The notes: a model not told the origin generated them from the letters alone. Positions 18,075 to 27,675 are shown, numbered from the stretch's first letter. The stretch is DNA of 64,000 nucleotides from Bacillus sp. A301a_S52 (GCA_024701455.1 JABXYP010000001.1:3538001-3602000); one strand, 5' to 3'. Program-made: numbers and translations.

Positions 18075-18953
18075 TTATTTCTTTGCCGCATTAACTTGTT
18101 CATCTGCATGATATGAAGACCTGACTAGTGGGCCAGATTCACAATGTTTAAACCCTTTTGAAAGAGCAATATCTTTTAATTCTGCAAATTCTTCCGGTGT
18201 CCAATATTTCTCAATATTTAAATGAGATTTTGTCGGTTGAAGATATTGACCGATCGTTAGGATATCCACGTTTACAGCTCTAAGGTCATCCATTGTTTGC
18301 ATAATTTCTTCCTTTGTTTCTCCTAGCCCTATCATCAAACTCGATTTCGTAGGGATGCTTGGCTTCATCTCTTTTGCTTCTCTCAACACTTTCATCGTGC
18401 GATCATATGTAGCTCTCGCTCTAACTCTCGGTGATAGCCGACGTACTGTTTCGACATTATAATTAAAAATATTCGGGTTTGCCTCTAGCAATGTACTTAA
18501 ATTTTCTTCCTTTCCTCCCATATCTGAGGGCAAAACTTCTATCGTTGTAAAAGGACTTTTGCGGCGAACAGCACGAACTGTTTCAGCAAATACTTTGGAC
18601 CCACCATCTTTTAAGTCGTCTCGTGCTACAGCTGTTATCACCACATGCTTTAACCCCATAATACTTACTGAATCAGCAACTCTTTCAGGTTCTTGCTCAT
18701 CTAACTCGGTTGGGAGGCCTGTTTTTACTGCGCAAAAGCGACAGGCCCTCGTGCAGATATCTCCTAAAATCATAAAAGTAGCGGTTTTTCTTTCCGCCCA
18801 GCATTCGTGAATATTTGGACATTTCGCTTCTTCACATACTGTATTTAACCGTTTCTCTCTCATCAATTTTTTTAACCCAGTATAAGATTCATTTGTATTT
18901 AGCTTAATTTTTAACCAATCAGGCTTTCGGACATGTTCTGCTTGCTTTGCCAA
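18075..18953 (-). CDS. lipA: Lipoyl synthase, radical SAM
   Basis: Inserts two sulfurs into protein-bound octanoyl groups to make lipoyl cofactors of 2-oxoacid dehydrogenases and the glycine cleavage system. Both clusters are visible: auxiliary CX4CX5C ([12 protein letters not shown]) and radical SAM CX3CX2C (CTRACRFC), with the terminal [10 protein letters not shown] choose a TTG at 18953: GGGGAG lies 10 bases upstream and the resulting start [15 protein letters not shown] parallels B. subtilis MAKKDEHLRKPEWLK, giving 292 residues. A longer frame reaches 19115 without support. The auxiliary cluster likely depends on Nfu (YutI). Confidence 0.95.
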   Translation of the reverse strand: MAKQAEHVRKPDWLKIKLNTNESYTGLKKLMREKRLNTVCEEAKCPNIHECWAERKTATFMILGDICTRACRFCAVKTGLPTELDEQEPERVADSVSIMGLKHVVITAVARDDLKDGGSKVFAETVRAVRRKSPFTTIEVLPSDMGGKEENLSTLLEANPNIFNYNVETVRRLSPRVRARATYDRTMKVLREAKEMKPSIPTKSSLMIGLGETKEEIMQTMDDLRAVNVDILTIGQYLQPTKSHLNIEKYWTPEEFAELKDIALSKGFKHCESGPLVRSSYHADEQVNAAKK

Positions 18954-19228
18954 GCTCTTCACGCTCCCCTTTTTCCGATATTTCTGCATAATCTCAATTT
19001 TTACTGTAACACGTTGTGAAACAGATCTCAAAGAATTAATTTGCATACAATCTTGACGAATGAAATCAGCTTTTTTTTGACACGATATAAGAAAAGCTCC
19101 AGATACCATGTTCAAAGCATAATCAATAAATCAATATGATGGTGTTTCTATTTAATAGTTAACTGTAGCTCTAGTGATTTTCACTATGTCAGGCCTTCTC
19201 ATTTTTCAAAACCTACTGAAGGGAGATT

Positions 19229-20239
19229 ATGATGCGACAACTCAAACATACAGTGCTTATGTTGTTTATGATGGCCTTATTCGTGATGTCCTTTCCCATG
19301 CTTTCATCTGCCGCATTGTCAGATGATTTACCGTTGGAGGAACTTTATAAACAGCGAATGGCACTTTACTTAAAAACGGAAGCAGAAACGTCCATACCAT
19401 GGTACTATTTTGCTGCTGTTGATAGTTATGAACGTGGCTTAAGACATGCAAAAAAGAAATTACCTAATGAAGAAGGACTTATCGCTATCCACATACCTAA
19501 AGTAAAATGGGTAGGAGAAATGAATCCTAATCTGGATGATCAACAGCTGAGCTCCATTGATTTTTTTGGAGGAATAGGTAAAGACGGTAACAGAGACGGA
19601 TTAGCCGATTTAGAAGATGATGAAGACATTCTCTGGACATTTGCTTCATACTTGTCAACATATGGATTTAAAGAAAAAGATATACGCATTGGCCTATGGG
19701 ATTACTATCAAAGGGACAAGGCCGTCCAAATGATAATGGGTCACGCTAAAACCTACAAAACGATTGGTTCTTTAAATGTTAGGGAAAGAGCATTCCCTCT
19801 TCCATTACGAGCTAACTACAGCTATAACAGTACATGGGGAAACGCAAGAGGGTGGGGAGGAAGGCGAATTCATGAAGGGACAGACATTTTTGCCAATCAC
19901 GGCGTTCCTGTAAAATCTACTACCTATGGAATTATTGAGCTTAAGGGCTGGAATAAATATGGTGGGTGGCGAGTCGGTATCCGAGATACGAATAACGTTT
20001 ATCACTATTACGCCCATTTAAGTGCTTTTGAAAAAGGAATGGATCAAGGAACAGTCGTTAAACCTGGAGACGTTATTGGCTATGTAGGAAGCTCCGGTTA
20101 TGGAAAAGAAGGCACACAAGGTAAGTTCCCCCCACATCTTCACTATGGGATGTACAGGGATAACGGTTTTTCTGAGTGGTCTTTTGATCCATATCCACTC
20201 CTTAAAAAATGGGAAAAGGAAGAAAAAAAGAGGCAGTAA
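19229..20239 (+). CDS. lytH: Sporulation M23 metallopeptidase LytH (YunA)
   Basis: 336 residues with an N-terminal signal peptide (hydrophobic stretch to about 28, SSAA cleavage region) and a C-terminal M23 zinc peptidase domain: HEGTDIF supplies HxxxD and PHLHYGMYR the HxH motif. B. subtilis LytH cleaves L-Ala-D-Glu peptides to leave single L-alanine side chains in spore cortex. AAGGGAG precedes the ATG. Divergent from lipA as in B. subtilis. A copy of the dispersed repeat begins right after its stop. Confidence 0.88.
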   Translation: MMRQLKHTVLMLFMMALFVMSFPMLSSAALSDDLPLEELYKQRMALYLKTEAETSIPWYYFAAVDSYERGLRHAKKKLPNEEGLIAIHIPKVKWVGEMNPNLDDQQLSSIDFFGGIGKDGNRDGLADLEDDEDILWTFASYLSTYGFKEKDIRIGLWDYYQRDKAVQMIMGHAKTYKTIGSLNVRERAFPLPLRANYSYNSTWGNARGWGGRRIHEGTDIFANHGVPVKSTTYGIIELKGWNKYGGWRVGIRDTNNVYHYYAHLSAFEKGMDQGTVVKPGDVIGYVGSSGYGKEGTQGKFPPHLHYGMYRDNGFSEWSFDPYPLLKKWEKEEKKRQ

Positions 20240-20242
20240 GTC

Positions 20243-20380
20243 ATTTATCACAGATAAGCATCCGTAAACCTCCCAACTCAAAGTAGAGAGAAGAACTAAC
20301 GGACGCTAATATCATGACTCACTCAACGACCAATCAGTGGGAGAAGAACGAAAACGCCCACTGATTGAAAATTCGTTTTA
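20243..20380 (-). repeat. Dispersed intergenic repeat, copy D (inverted)
   Basis: Same blocks as copy A on the minus strand: CACAGATAAGCATCCGTAAA, CTCAAAGTAGAGAGAAGA, ACGACCAATCAGTGGGAGAA and CCCACTGATTGAAAATTCG. It starts three bases after the lytH stop. Confidence 0.85.
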
Positions 20381-20388
20381 TCATTCTT

Positions 20389-20431
20389 AATTCAACAAGC
20401 TCAACGGCTAAGCCGTTGAGCTTGTTGAATT
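20389..20431 (-). terminator. Long hairpin after the SNF transporter gene
   Basis: Arms AATTCAACAAGCTCAACGGC and its complement pair perfectly over 21 bp around a single central base. It lies eight bases from the stop of the minus-strand transporter. A T run is weak, but the stem is strong. Confidence 0.7.
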
Positions 20432-20438
20432 CAAACAG

Positions 20439-21788
20439 TTAAAATAAATTTCTAATATTAATCACTAATATCCATAAAACACCAGCAGGTGCTACTAGGC
20501 GCAGGAACCAAATCCAAATAGTTCCTAATACTGAATTAGTTAACCCCGTTTCTTTAAGGGCATCTACCTTGTTCCATCCCCACCCAACAAATAGGGCGAT
20601 AATAAGACCTGCAAGTGGTAACGTGTATTGGTCAGTAATCGTATCTATAAGATCTAAGAAAGGCAAATCAAACAACTTAAACTCGCTAAGTGAACCGCCT
20701 TGACTTAAAGCGGAAGGTATACCAACAAATGTGACAACAACACCAGCCACTAAAGTCGCTTTTTTACGCTCCCAGTCCATCTTTCTCATAAGGTAAGAAA
20801 CACTAACTTCCAACAGCGAAATAGCTGACGATAAGGCAGCAATTGCGACGAGGAAGAAGAAAAGGATGGCAAACATCGTGCCCCCTGTCCCCATTTGATT
20901 AAAGACTTCAGGAAGGGTAATGAAAATAAGGCCTGGGCCTCCAGCAGGATCTAAACCGAATGTAAACACCGCTGGGAAAATCATAACGCCTGCAATTATT
21001 GCAAACAATGTATCTAATACTACAACTTGTCCTGCCGCACGTGGAAGACGACTTTCTGCAGGTAAGTAACTACTGTAAGTGATCATGATCCCCATTCCAA
21101 GAGAAAGGGTAAAGAACGCTTGTCCTATTGCTGAAGAGTAAACATTTGGGTCTTTTAAGACACTCCAGTCAGGTGAGAACAAAAATGCCAAACCATCTCC
21201 AGCACCATCGAGTGTTAAACTGTAACCTGATAAAATAATGATAATGATAGCTAATAATGGCATAAAGATTTTATTTGATAATTCAATTCCTTTTTTAACG
21301 CCGAAGAACACAATAGCGATGACAAATGCCATAAATAAAAACTGCCAAAAAACAGGACCTATATTCCCACTAATGAATTGGCCAAAGAAATCACCAAATT
21401 CGCCTTCAGGCACAGCACCAGCTGTTCCTGTTATATAGCTGTATAAGAAATAACTGATCCAACCAGCTATTACACCGTAAAAGGATAAAATTAAAAATGA
21501 TGTAATAACGCCGAGTATACCGCCTATTCTCCACGGTTTTCCTGCCGCACTAGCATCAAACGACTGTACAACGTCTGCTTGTCCTTTACGACCAATAGAA
21601 AATTCAGCTAATAATACGGGAAGTCCTATAAGAAAAATACATAAAATATAAATTAATAAAAAAACGGCTCCCCCATTTTCCCCCGTCACGTACGAAAAAC
21701 GCCAAATATTTCCTAATCCTACCGCTGAGCCAACAGCCGCAAGAATAAATCCCAGTCCACTAGCCCATCTTTCTCTCCCATTGTTCAT
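20439..21788 (-). CDS. Sodium-dependent transporter of the SNF/NSS family
   Basis: 449 residues, about 11-12 hydrophobic helices. The N-terminal signature WASGLGFILAAVGSAVGLGNIWRFSYV contains the sodium and substrate site of TM1, and NNGRERW precedes it. Family members import amino acids with Na+; the substrate cannot be read from sequence. Fits an organism using sodium-coupled uptake. Start ATG 21788 after GAGGAGTTAGT. Not part of the B. subtilis gene order here. Confidence 0.88.
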   Translation of the reverse strand: MNNGRERWASGLGFILAAVGSAVGLGNIWRFSYVTGENGGAVFLLIYILCIFLIGLPVLLAEFSIGRKGQADVVQSFDASAAGKPWRIGGILGVITSFLILSFYGVIAGWISYFLYSYITGTAGAVPEGEFGDFFGQFISGNIGPVFWQFLFMAFVIAIVFFGVKKGIELSNKIFMPLLAIIIIILSGYSLTLDGAGDGLAFLFSPDWSVLKDPNVYSSAIGQAFFTLSLGMGIMITYSSYLPAESRLPRAAGQVVVLDTLFAIIAGVMIFPAVFTFGLDPAGGPGLIFITLPEVFNQMGTGGTMFAILFFFLVAIAALSSAISLLEVSVSYLMRKMDWERKKATLVAGVVVTFVGIPSALSQGGSLSEFKLFDLPFLDLIDTITDQYTLPLAGLIIALFVGWGWNKVDALKETGLTNSVLGTIWIWFLRLVAPAGVLWILVINIRNLF

Positions 21789-22025
21789 GATACTAACTCC
21801 TCTCGCTCTCTTTTATAAAGTGACTTTTATCGATACATTTACCGACTAATGGCATGAGTTTCCTCCATAAAAATTATCAACATCTAGGTAAATGATTTAA
21901 CTTACGTTATCTTATTATAGTTATCAGATAATTGAAAGTAAAGTATTTTCGGAATATTATATAAAAATCTAAAAATTGGAATATATTTAGATAAGGCTTT
22001 CATAAATCGAATCCTTAATTAGTAC

Positions 22026-22140
22026 GCGTTTTCGCTCTTCTTCCACTGATTATTAGCGGTCGTTAACTCCGGCCTAAATAGCTTTAGCTCTTCTCTCTAT
22101 TTTGAGTAAGGAAGTTTACGGATACTTATCTGTGATAAAT
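22026..22140 (+). repeat. Dispersed intergenic repeat, copy C
   Basis: GTTTTCGCTCTTCTTCCACT, GCGGTCGTTAAC, TTTAGCTCTTCTCTCTATTT and GATACTTATCTGTGATAAAT align with copies A, B and D. It lies in the spacer between two transporter genes. Confidence 0.8.
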
Positions 22141-22195
22141 AATCACAACTCCGTTGATATATTATTGTACAGTCCTTCTAATCCATTTTTTCCAC

Positions 22196-22230
22196 GCAAA
22201 AAAAACCGTTCCAGTCTAAACTGGAACGGA
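22196..22230 (-). terminator. Terminator of the NhaC-family gene
   Basis: CCGTTCCAGT / ACTGGAACGG perfect 10-bp stem, four-base loop, then a run of eight T on the minus strand. Confidence 0.93.
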
Positions 22231-22248
22231 ATAGTTTGTTCTTTTATA

Positions 22249-23805
22249 TTAAACGGATAATCGTAAGGTGATGATGCGTAACAAAAAAACGGTGAGAGCG
22301 AATAAAATACCACCAACTAATAAACCTAACCATACACTCCCTGTCGCCCCTAAAGCTAAGAACGCTAAAATGGATATAGCTCCTGTTATGAGGGCATAAG
22401 GTAATTGTGTTAATACGTGATCAATATGATGACTACCTGCACCTGTTGACGACAAAATAGTTGTGTCCGAAATTGGTGAGCAGTGATCTCCAAATATTGC
22501 CCCTGCAAGAACAGCTGCCAACACTGGAAGCATTAAAGACATATCTGTGGCGGCGGCTATGTCACCAGCAATAGGAAGCATAATACCGAATGTTCCCCAC
22601 GAAGTTCCAGTACTAAATGCCATCACACCTGCTAAGACAAATAGTAAAGCTGGTAAAAGGGCAAGCGATACATGTTCATCCACAACTCCTGCCAAAAATT
22701 GTCCAGTGCCCAATTCACCAATAATTTCTATAATCGTCCACGCAAATATGAGAATATAAATTGCCGGAAGCATGGATTTAATCCCGGCCCAAAGACCGAT
22801 CCCCATGTCCCTCACCGTTAGACTGCGAACTAACACAATTACAATCGTAATCACTAAACTGACTAGGCCACCATATAATAATGAAGCTGCCACGTCTGTG
22901 TTTTCAAATATTTTTAATAATGTGGTGCTACCTTCTGTCCCTTCTATACCAGTGATAACCATAAAAATGCTTGTAGACATGATAAGTGCTGCAATAGGCC
23001 ATAATAGGTTTCCAATAAAGCCATCTTTATCATTCTTATCTAAGCTGCTATCTCCAGGGATAGGGCCTTTTGTTTTATCCACTACTTCTCCAGTTGAGAG
23101 AGCTCTATTTTCATGCACGCGCATTGGGCCAAAGTCCAATTTAAAATAAGCGACTGCAAAGACTAACAATATCGTAAAAACAGCGTAAAAGTTCATTGGC
23201 CCCATAAGTAAAAAGGCCTGTAATGATCCATATTCCGTAAAATTATGAGTTGCAAATATGCCAGCGATAATTGTAATAATGGACGCTCCCCAACTAGAAA
23301 CAGGAGAAATAACACAAATTGGCGCTGACGTTGAATCGACGATATAAGCTAATTTAGCTCTCGAAATACGATGCCTATCCGTCAAAGGCCTACTTACATT
23401 TCCCACTGTAAGACTATTAAAGTAATCATCAATAAAGATGAGAAGACCGAGAACAGCCGATGCAATTTGAACGCTTATACGCGTTTTAAATTTTGTTAGG
23501 GCCCATTCTCCAAATGCCCGGCTTCCTCCACTTATGGAAATAAGAGACGCGATCATCCCTAAAATTAAAAGAAATAAAATAATATAAAATTCCCAGGTGT
23601 TTATCCCACCATCAACATAAAAGATGTTTGTCACAATTGTTCCAACTTGCACCAATGCCTGATTAATAAACAACTCTTCAGTTTGATTAATCATAAGGGC
23701 ACCTACAACGATCCCTACCCCTAGGGAAAATAGGACTCTTTTTGTCACGATAACCATTACTAATGCTAAAATTGGCGGTAGTAATGATAAAATACCATGT
23801 TCCAT
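22249..23805 (-). CDS. NhaC-family transporter under lysine riboswitch control (probable lysine carrier)
   Basis: 518 residues with about a dozen membrane helices; GTSWGTFGIMLPIA and GAIFGDHCSPISDTTILSS are hallmark segments of the NhaC antiporter superfamily. The 5' leader carries a lysine riboswitch aptamer and terminator, so expression should fall when lysine is plentiful. Family members behind this riboswitch (YvsH/LysW type) are regarded as lysine transporters, and I infer that role over Na+/H+ exchange. The ATG at 23805 follows GGAGGAAAG. Confidence 0.85.
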   Translation of the reverse strand: MEHGILSLLPPILALVMVIVTKRVLFSLGVGIVVGALMINQTEELFINQALVQVGTIVTNIFYVDGGINTWEFYIILFLLILGMIASLISISGGSRAFGEWALTKFKTRISVQIASAVLGLLIFIDDYFNSLTVGNVSRPLTDRHRISRAKLAYIVDSTSAPICVISPVSSWGASIITIIAGIFATHNFTEYGSLQAFLLMGPMNFYAVFTILLVFAVAYFKLDFGPMRVHENRALSTGEVVDKTKGPIPGDSSLDKNDKDGFIGNLLWPIAALIMSTSIFMVITGIEGTEGSTTLLKIFENTDVAASLLYGGLVSLVITIVIVLVRSLTVRDMGIGLWAGIKSMLPAIYILIFAWTIIEIIGELGTGQFLAGVVDEHVSLALLPALLFVLAGVMAFSTGTSWGTFGIMLPIAGDIAAATDMSLMLPVLAAVLAGAIFGDHCSPISDTTILSSTGAGSHHIDHVLTQLPYALITGAISILAFLALGATGSVWLGLLVGGILFALTVFLLRIITLRLSV

Positions 23806-23835
23806 TTTCTCTTTCCTCCTCTAAAATACCAACAC

Positions 23836-23868
23836 AAAAAGCAGCAAGAGGTATGTTCTTGCTGCTTC
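23836..23868 (-). terminator. Riboswitch expression-platform terminator
   Basis: AAGCAGCAAGA / TCTTGCTGCTT stem followed by TTTTT on the minus strand, between the aptamer and the transporter start. Confidence 0.9.
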
Positions 23869-23900
23869 ATTGAAGTCAGGGAAATCATCCTCGTCAAGGT

Positions 23901-24077
23901 AAAAAGTAGTCCTCCACTCCGGTCTTCCCGAAAGTGACAGTGTTGCACTTATTCAATGCAACCCCAGCTCCTTTATTTTGGACGAAATAAAATGCTTCGG
24001 CAAAATTTCCTTCCATGATCCGTCATAGCTGTCCTAGCTCATGACCATTACTCATAAATTTTGCGCCTCTACCTCAT
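23901..24077 (-). promoter_or_regulatory. Lysine riboswitch (L box) aptamer
   Basis: Read on the minus strand, the leader holds the conserved L-box series in order: GAGGTAGAGGCGCA, a loop with GAGTAA, GGAAGGAAATTTTGCCGAAG, GGAGCTGGGGTTGCA with its complement TGCAAC, ACTGTCAC, and GGAGTGGAGGACTACTTTT which closes P1. The downstream hairpin with T run completes a transcription-attenuation switch for the NhaC-family gene. Confidence 0.93.
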
Positions 24078-24127
24078 TCTTGATGAGGTATGCTGACAGT
24101 ATTTAATTATTAGACCGAGGACTATAA

Positions 24128-24133
24128 TATCAA
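24128..24133 (-). promoter_or_regulatory. Possible -35 box for the riboswitch transcript
   Basis: TTGATA on the minus strand, with AATAAT about 16 bases further as a possible -10, lies just upstream of the aptamer. Weak match. Confidence 0.3.
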
Positions 24134-24155
24134 AATAACGGTCATAATTCAATAG

Positions 24156-24962
24156 TTAGTCAATGGAATCTTCTATGTCTAGCTCTTCTGGTCGCTGGAT
24201 CACTGCCGGTGTCATACCACCTTCTCCACCTGTTCCACCATAGAAGTCTGGTACCTCACCAGGGATCCACACCATCGCTACAGGGATCGATGTTTTCACC
24301 ACTTCTGTATCAGTCGCAAACGGAATAACCACTTTGACGTCGACTTCAATATCAACTGATACACTCATGTAAGTGTTATTAATCCCAACATGGACAATGT
24401 TCTCCTTCAATTGTGACTTCACATCCCCGATTGCTGATAATCTGACGGGTACTCTCGGCCCCAAGTGTGCTAACAGGGCATTGTTAGTCGCCTGACCTAA
24501 TGGAATCATATGTATAATACCGTCTTCCGAAAAGGTCGCTCCATCTCGATCTACATCAACTTCATTTGGGATGCGCATATCTTGTACACGGCCATGCTCA
24601 ATATCATTTAGGTAATTTTGTACTCTCTTCGTGGTTTCTTGTAAAACACGATTATAAATGACCGGATTATACTGAACAAGAATCACATTACCTTCATCAT
24701 CTCTTTCATATTCCACAAGATCTTCCATATCAGTATCTTCTAAAATATGTCGAGAGATAGCATCATTGATTGCCAGCGTGCCTATACGTTGCGTTTCCGT
24801 CTTAGCAATGGCTAATAATGTAGGACGGACCCCTTTCTCAACGATTATTAAACCTTGTACCGTCAAGATAATAAAAATGATTAAAGAGATCATAAAGACA
24901 TAACGAAATGGAAGAGGTCCTTTCTTTTTACGGCGCGGTCGAATGGTGCGGAGAGTTAACAT
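24156..24962 (-). CDS. yunB: Sporulation protein YunB
   Basis: 268 residues: basic N terminus (RPRRKKK), one membrane anchor at about 23-45, then an extracytoplasmic domain resembling YunB, a mother-cell protein needed for normal spore formation in B. subtilis. ATG 24962 is preferred over 24968 because AAGGGGG then lies seven bases upstream. It sits downstream of lytH as in B. subtilis, but two transporter genes separate them here. Confidence 0.87.
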   Translation of the reverse strand: MLTLRTIRPRRKKKGPLPFRYVFMISLIIFIILTVQGLIIVEKGVRPTLLAIAKTETQRIGTLAINDAISRHILEDTDMEDLVEYERDDEGNVILVQYNPVIYNRVLQETTKRVQNYLNDIEHGRVQDMRIPNEVDVDRDGATFSEDGIIHMIPLGQATNNALLAHLGPRVPVRLSAIGDVKSQLKENIVHVGINNTYMSVSVDIEVDVKVVIPFATDTEVVKTSIPVAMVWIPGEVPDFYGGTGGEGGMTPAVIQRPEELDIEDSID

Positions 24963-25155
24963 GGTCATTCCCCCTTCTTTTAATACCTATGCAGAGAAAG
25001 GAGATTGTACAACGAAATATATTGTAGAGTGCTGTGGGATTTATTCTTGTTCAACTAGCACGATGATAAAAAAGGAGGTATTCTTGAAGAAGATAGCTTA
25101 CCACATTATAAAGGGGAGAAAACATGATAATAATTGAGACAGAGAGACTGTATTT

Positions 25156-25361
25156 GATGGTGGATGTGAATATGTATTTCCCCGAAAAGATGGCTCGCCA
25201 TTGAAGCAAGATACCTTTAGGGTTAAATTAAATGAATTAGCTTATGAAGAAAAGATAACGGATAGCAAAAGGCACTAGAAGAAGAGAACAAACAATTAAA
25301 AGATCAAGTTCAAAAATTACACGACAAGTTGTTTTATCTTTTTCAGTTTTCTTACTTTTAA
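25156..25361 (+). pseudogene. Relic of a Tn554-like transposition gene pair (tyrosine recombinase plus TnpC-like tail)
   Basis: From 25156 an open frame reads [15 protein letters not shown] then [13 protein letters not shown] and stops at 25278: this is an internal piece of a phage/Tn554-type tyrosine recombinase without its catalytic RHRY part. Overlapping in another frame, 25272-25361 encodes [19 protein letters not shown] and ends at a stop, like the coiled-coil tail of a TnpC/DUF6262 protein. No start codons or intact genes. The TnpC assignment is from pattern memory. Confidence 0.55.
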
Positions 25362-25436
25362 ATAGAAGCTCAATGAATAGGTAATGTTTTTAGTATTATT
25401 TTAAAATAAATTTATTTCCATATAGAGGTGGCTTTT

Positions 25437-26399
25437 GTGGCTAAAATTGACAATGTACTAGCGATTCTATGGATGCTTAATTCAGGTGAAAAAATTACTG
25501 CGAAACAAATTTCAGAAAAGTTAGAGATGAATATAAGGTCTGTGTATCGTTATATTGATACACTTTCAATAAGTGGTGTACCTATAATTTCAGACGCAGG
25601 ACATAATGGTGGATACACTTTATTGAACAATTTTATTGAAGCTCCTCTTTTTTTTGATTTTGAGGAGCAAACCTCGCTATTTCACGCTGCTATTTTTGCA
25701 GAAGAAGCCGGGTATTATGGAGGTGAAGCACTAAATAGGGCTATTTCAAAGCTAAGAAAATATTCGAATCAAGAGCAGGAAACAAAGATAAATCAACATT
25801 TAACTAGTCTTGAAGTAATAAGTCGATTAAGTTCCCTCGCTATAGAACCTTTTTTGAAGGAGTTGGAGCAGGCCGTAGCTGACGGCTACTCTGTAAAAGT
25901 TCTATACCATAAAAGTGGTGAAAGGCAATCAAAGTATAGATTGATGGATCCGTACAGAATTATTTATTGGAATAATAAGTGGTATGTGATAGGGTTTTGT
26001 CATCTTAGGAATGATATCCGTAGTTTTAGAGTAGATCGAATGGAAAGTCTAATGTTAACCGAAAATAAGTTTAACCGACCAGAAAATTTTTCAGCGCGTG
26101 ACTTTTTTATGAAAAACCTTGTTCCAACTATAGAAGATAAGGAAGGAATTATTTCTTTGGTCATTAATGGAGATAAAAAGGCATTGGGTGATATTTGCCA
26201 ACATTGGTTTTTAGAACATTATTTACAAGAGTGGACTTCTAATCAAGCAGTATTTCTCCTTGAGAAAGATATTATACATACATATGTACCTTATTTACTT
26301 TTACCATACGGTAAATCTATTCGAGTTATTGAGCCAATCAGTCTTAAGAAAAGACTGATTGGAGTTTTGTCGGAATTAATAACATTTCATCAAATTTGA
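25437..26399 (+). CDS. HTH-WYL transcriptional regulator (YafY/YobV type)
   Basis: 320 residues. N-terminal HTH_11 region (ILWMLNSGEKITAKQISEKL, residues about 9-28) and a WYL domain whose core is RLMDPYRIIYWNNKWYVIGFC, followed by the WCX part. Such proteins sense small ligands or nucleic acids and control adjacent genes. The GTG at 25437 is chosen because AGAGGTGG lies six bases upstream. The DJ-1/PfpI gene follows 75 bases after its stop on the same strand and is a likely target. Accessory: absent from the yun order. Confidence 0.85.
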   Translation: MAKIDNVLAILWMLNSGEKITAKQISEKLEMNIRSVYRYIDTLSISGVPIISDAGHNGGYTLLNNFIEAPLFFDFEEQTSLFHAAIFAEEAGYYGGEALNRAISKLRKYSNQEQETKINQHLTSLEVISRLSSLAIEPFLKELEQAVADGYSVKVLYHKSGERQSKYRLMDPYRIIYWNNKWYVIGFCHLRNDIRSFRVDRMESLMLTENKFNRPENFSARDFFMKNLVPTIEDKEGIISLVINGDKKALGDICQHWFLEHYLQEWTSNQAVFLLEKDIIHTYVPYLLLPYGKSIRVIEPISLKKRLIGVLSELITFHQI

Positions 26400-26432
26400 T
26401 AACTTCCCTGACGCTAGGTGTCAGGGAAGTTA
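26399..26432 (+). terminator. Hairpin between the WYL regulator and the DJ-1 gene
   Basis: ATAACTTCCCTGAC / GTCAGGGAAGTTAT perfect 14-bp stem with a six-base loop. It overlaps the regulator stop codon; the T tract after it is weak. Confidence 0.7.
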
Positions 26433-26474
26433 TGTTATATTTGGCTATATTAAATGTGATTGGAGTGTTATTGG

Positions 26475-27107
26475 ATGCAAACAAAAAAAGTTTTTCTTTA
26501 TGTATTTAATACAATGTCGGACTGGGAATATGGATATTTAATTGCTGAACTAAACTCAGGAAGGTATTTCAAAAAAGATTTAACACCTTCAAAAGTAATT
26601 ACAGTAGGAGCTAATAAAGAAATTATTACTACAATGGGAGGACTGAGTATAAAACCAGATATTTCCCTTGATGAGTGTACTCTTGAGAGTGCGGATCTTA
26701 TAATTTTACCTGGAGGGAATACTTGGGGAGAAGATATTCATCAACCTATTTTGAAAAAAATTGGCGTGGCTTTAAAGCTTGGCACTATTGTTGCTGCAAT
26801 TTGTGGTGCAACTGAGGGACTAGCGAATGTTGGATATCTAGATTCTAGAAAACATACAAGCAATAACTTAGAGTATATTAAAATTGTCTGTCCTAATTAT
26901 AAAGGAGAAAAATTTTATGAGATGGAACCTGTAGTATCTAGCGAGAATTTGGTTACTGCATCAGGAGTAGCTCCTCTGGAATTTGCGATGGAAGTAATGA
27001 AAAAATTAGATGTATTTGCACCAGATACATTGCATTCATGGTATAAGCTAAATAAGACTCATAAACCTGAATACTTCTTCCAGTTAATGGATTCGATAAG
27101 TGGATGA
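26475..27107 (+). CDS. DJ-1/PfpI family glutamine amidotransferase-like protein
   Basis: 210 residues of the class I glutamine amidotransferase-like fold. ADLIILPGGNTWG and the nucleophile elbow VAAICGATEGLA with its Cys are clear; the acidic residue near the N terminus that supports this Cys is plausibly in SDWEYGY. Members act as stress proteins, glyoxalases or peptidases; specific activity unknown. ATG 26475 follows TTGGAGTG. Possibly controlled by the WYL regulator upstream. Confidence 0.85.
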   Translation: MQTKKVFLYVFNTMSDWEYGYLIAELNSGRYFKKDLTPSKVITVGANKEIITTMGGLSIKPDISLDECTLESADLIILPGGNTWGEDIHQPILKKIGVALKLGTIVAAICGATEGLANVGYLDSRKHTSNNLEYIKIVCPNYKGEKFYEMEPVVSSENLVTASGVAPLEFAMEVMKKLDVFAPDTLHSWYKLNKTHKPEYFFQLMDSISG

Positions 27108-27148
27108 GCTGAAAAAAATCAACTTAGCAGTTTAATATTAGTTTAAAT

Positions 27149-27316
27149 AATTACCATGCTTTAGACGATTTGGGTCAGCAAAATAAATATTATAATGCAC
27201 ATTTTTAATCCATAGTAGATAATGAATTTATTGTAAAACCATTTAGCTAAAATTTAACCGATAAGGAAGTGGATCAAAAGCTTTTAAATATAGACCATTT
27301 TATATACAGGCCGTAA
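27149..27316 (+). pseudogene. Possible relic reading frame
   Basis: One frame reads sensible protein-like text (YHALDDLGQQNKYYNAHF, DNEFIVKPFS, NLTDKEVDQKLLNIDHF) interrupted by two in-frame stops. No family recognised; it may be a decayed tail of an accessory gene. Confidence 0.3.
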
Positions 27317-27675
27317 TCTATTATTCGTAAAAAGTATTCAACTAACACTAGCATCTATTCATTGGTTCAAATTGGTTCAAGTAATATCCTTTTCAATACT
27401 TTTTTATACGTTTTTATCCATTTGTAGTTTCATGAAACATTGATATAAATGGATTAGAATGTATTTAATGCAATTAGAGTTTGTCTGTATAATTCTCAAA
27501 ACGTTAAGTTAAAGAAAAATAAGTCTGTCCCCAAAATCAGTAAAATAACTGATTTTTGAGACAGACCCTTGTATTGTATGATAGATAAAGAGACACTTAC
27601 TAACGCTTTTCCTTTCGAGGTTTGGTGACCGTCTTCCAAGTTTCTCGAAATAGGCAGACTTAACTTGAGTATTCT
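27317..27675. other. Non-coding spacer with a 19-bp hairpin
   Basis: GTCTGTCCCCAAAATCAGT at 27523-27541 pairs, with two mismatches, with ACTGATTTTTGAGACAGAC at 27548-27566. This looks like two abutting ends of a mobile element or a stand-alone terminator. Nothing else recognisable. Confidence 0.45.

Noticed and set aside
22249..23805. Annotation of the NhaC-family gene simply as a Na+/H+ antiporter
   Set aside because: The lysine riboswitch in its leader points to lysine transport instead.
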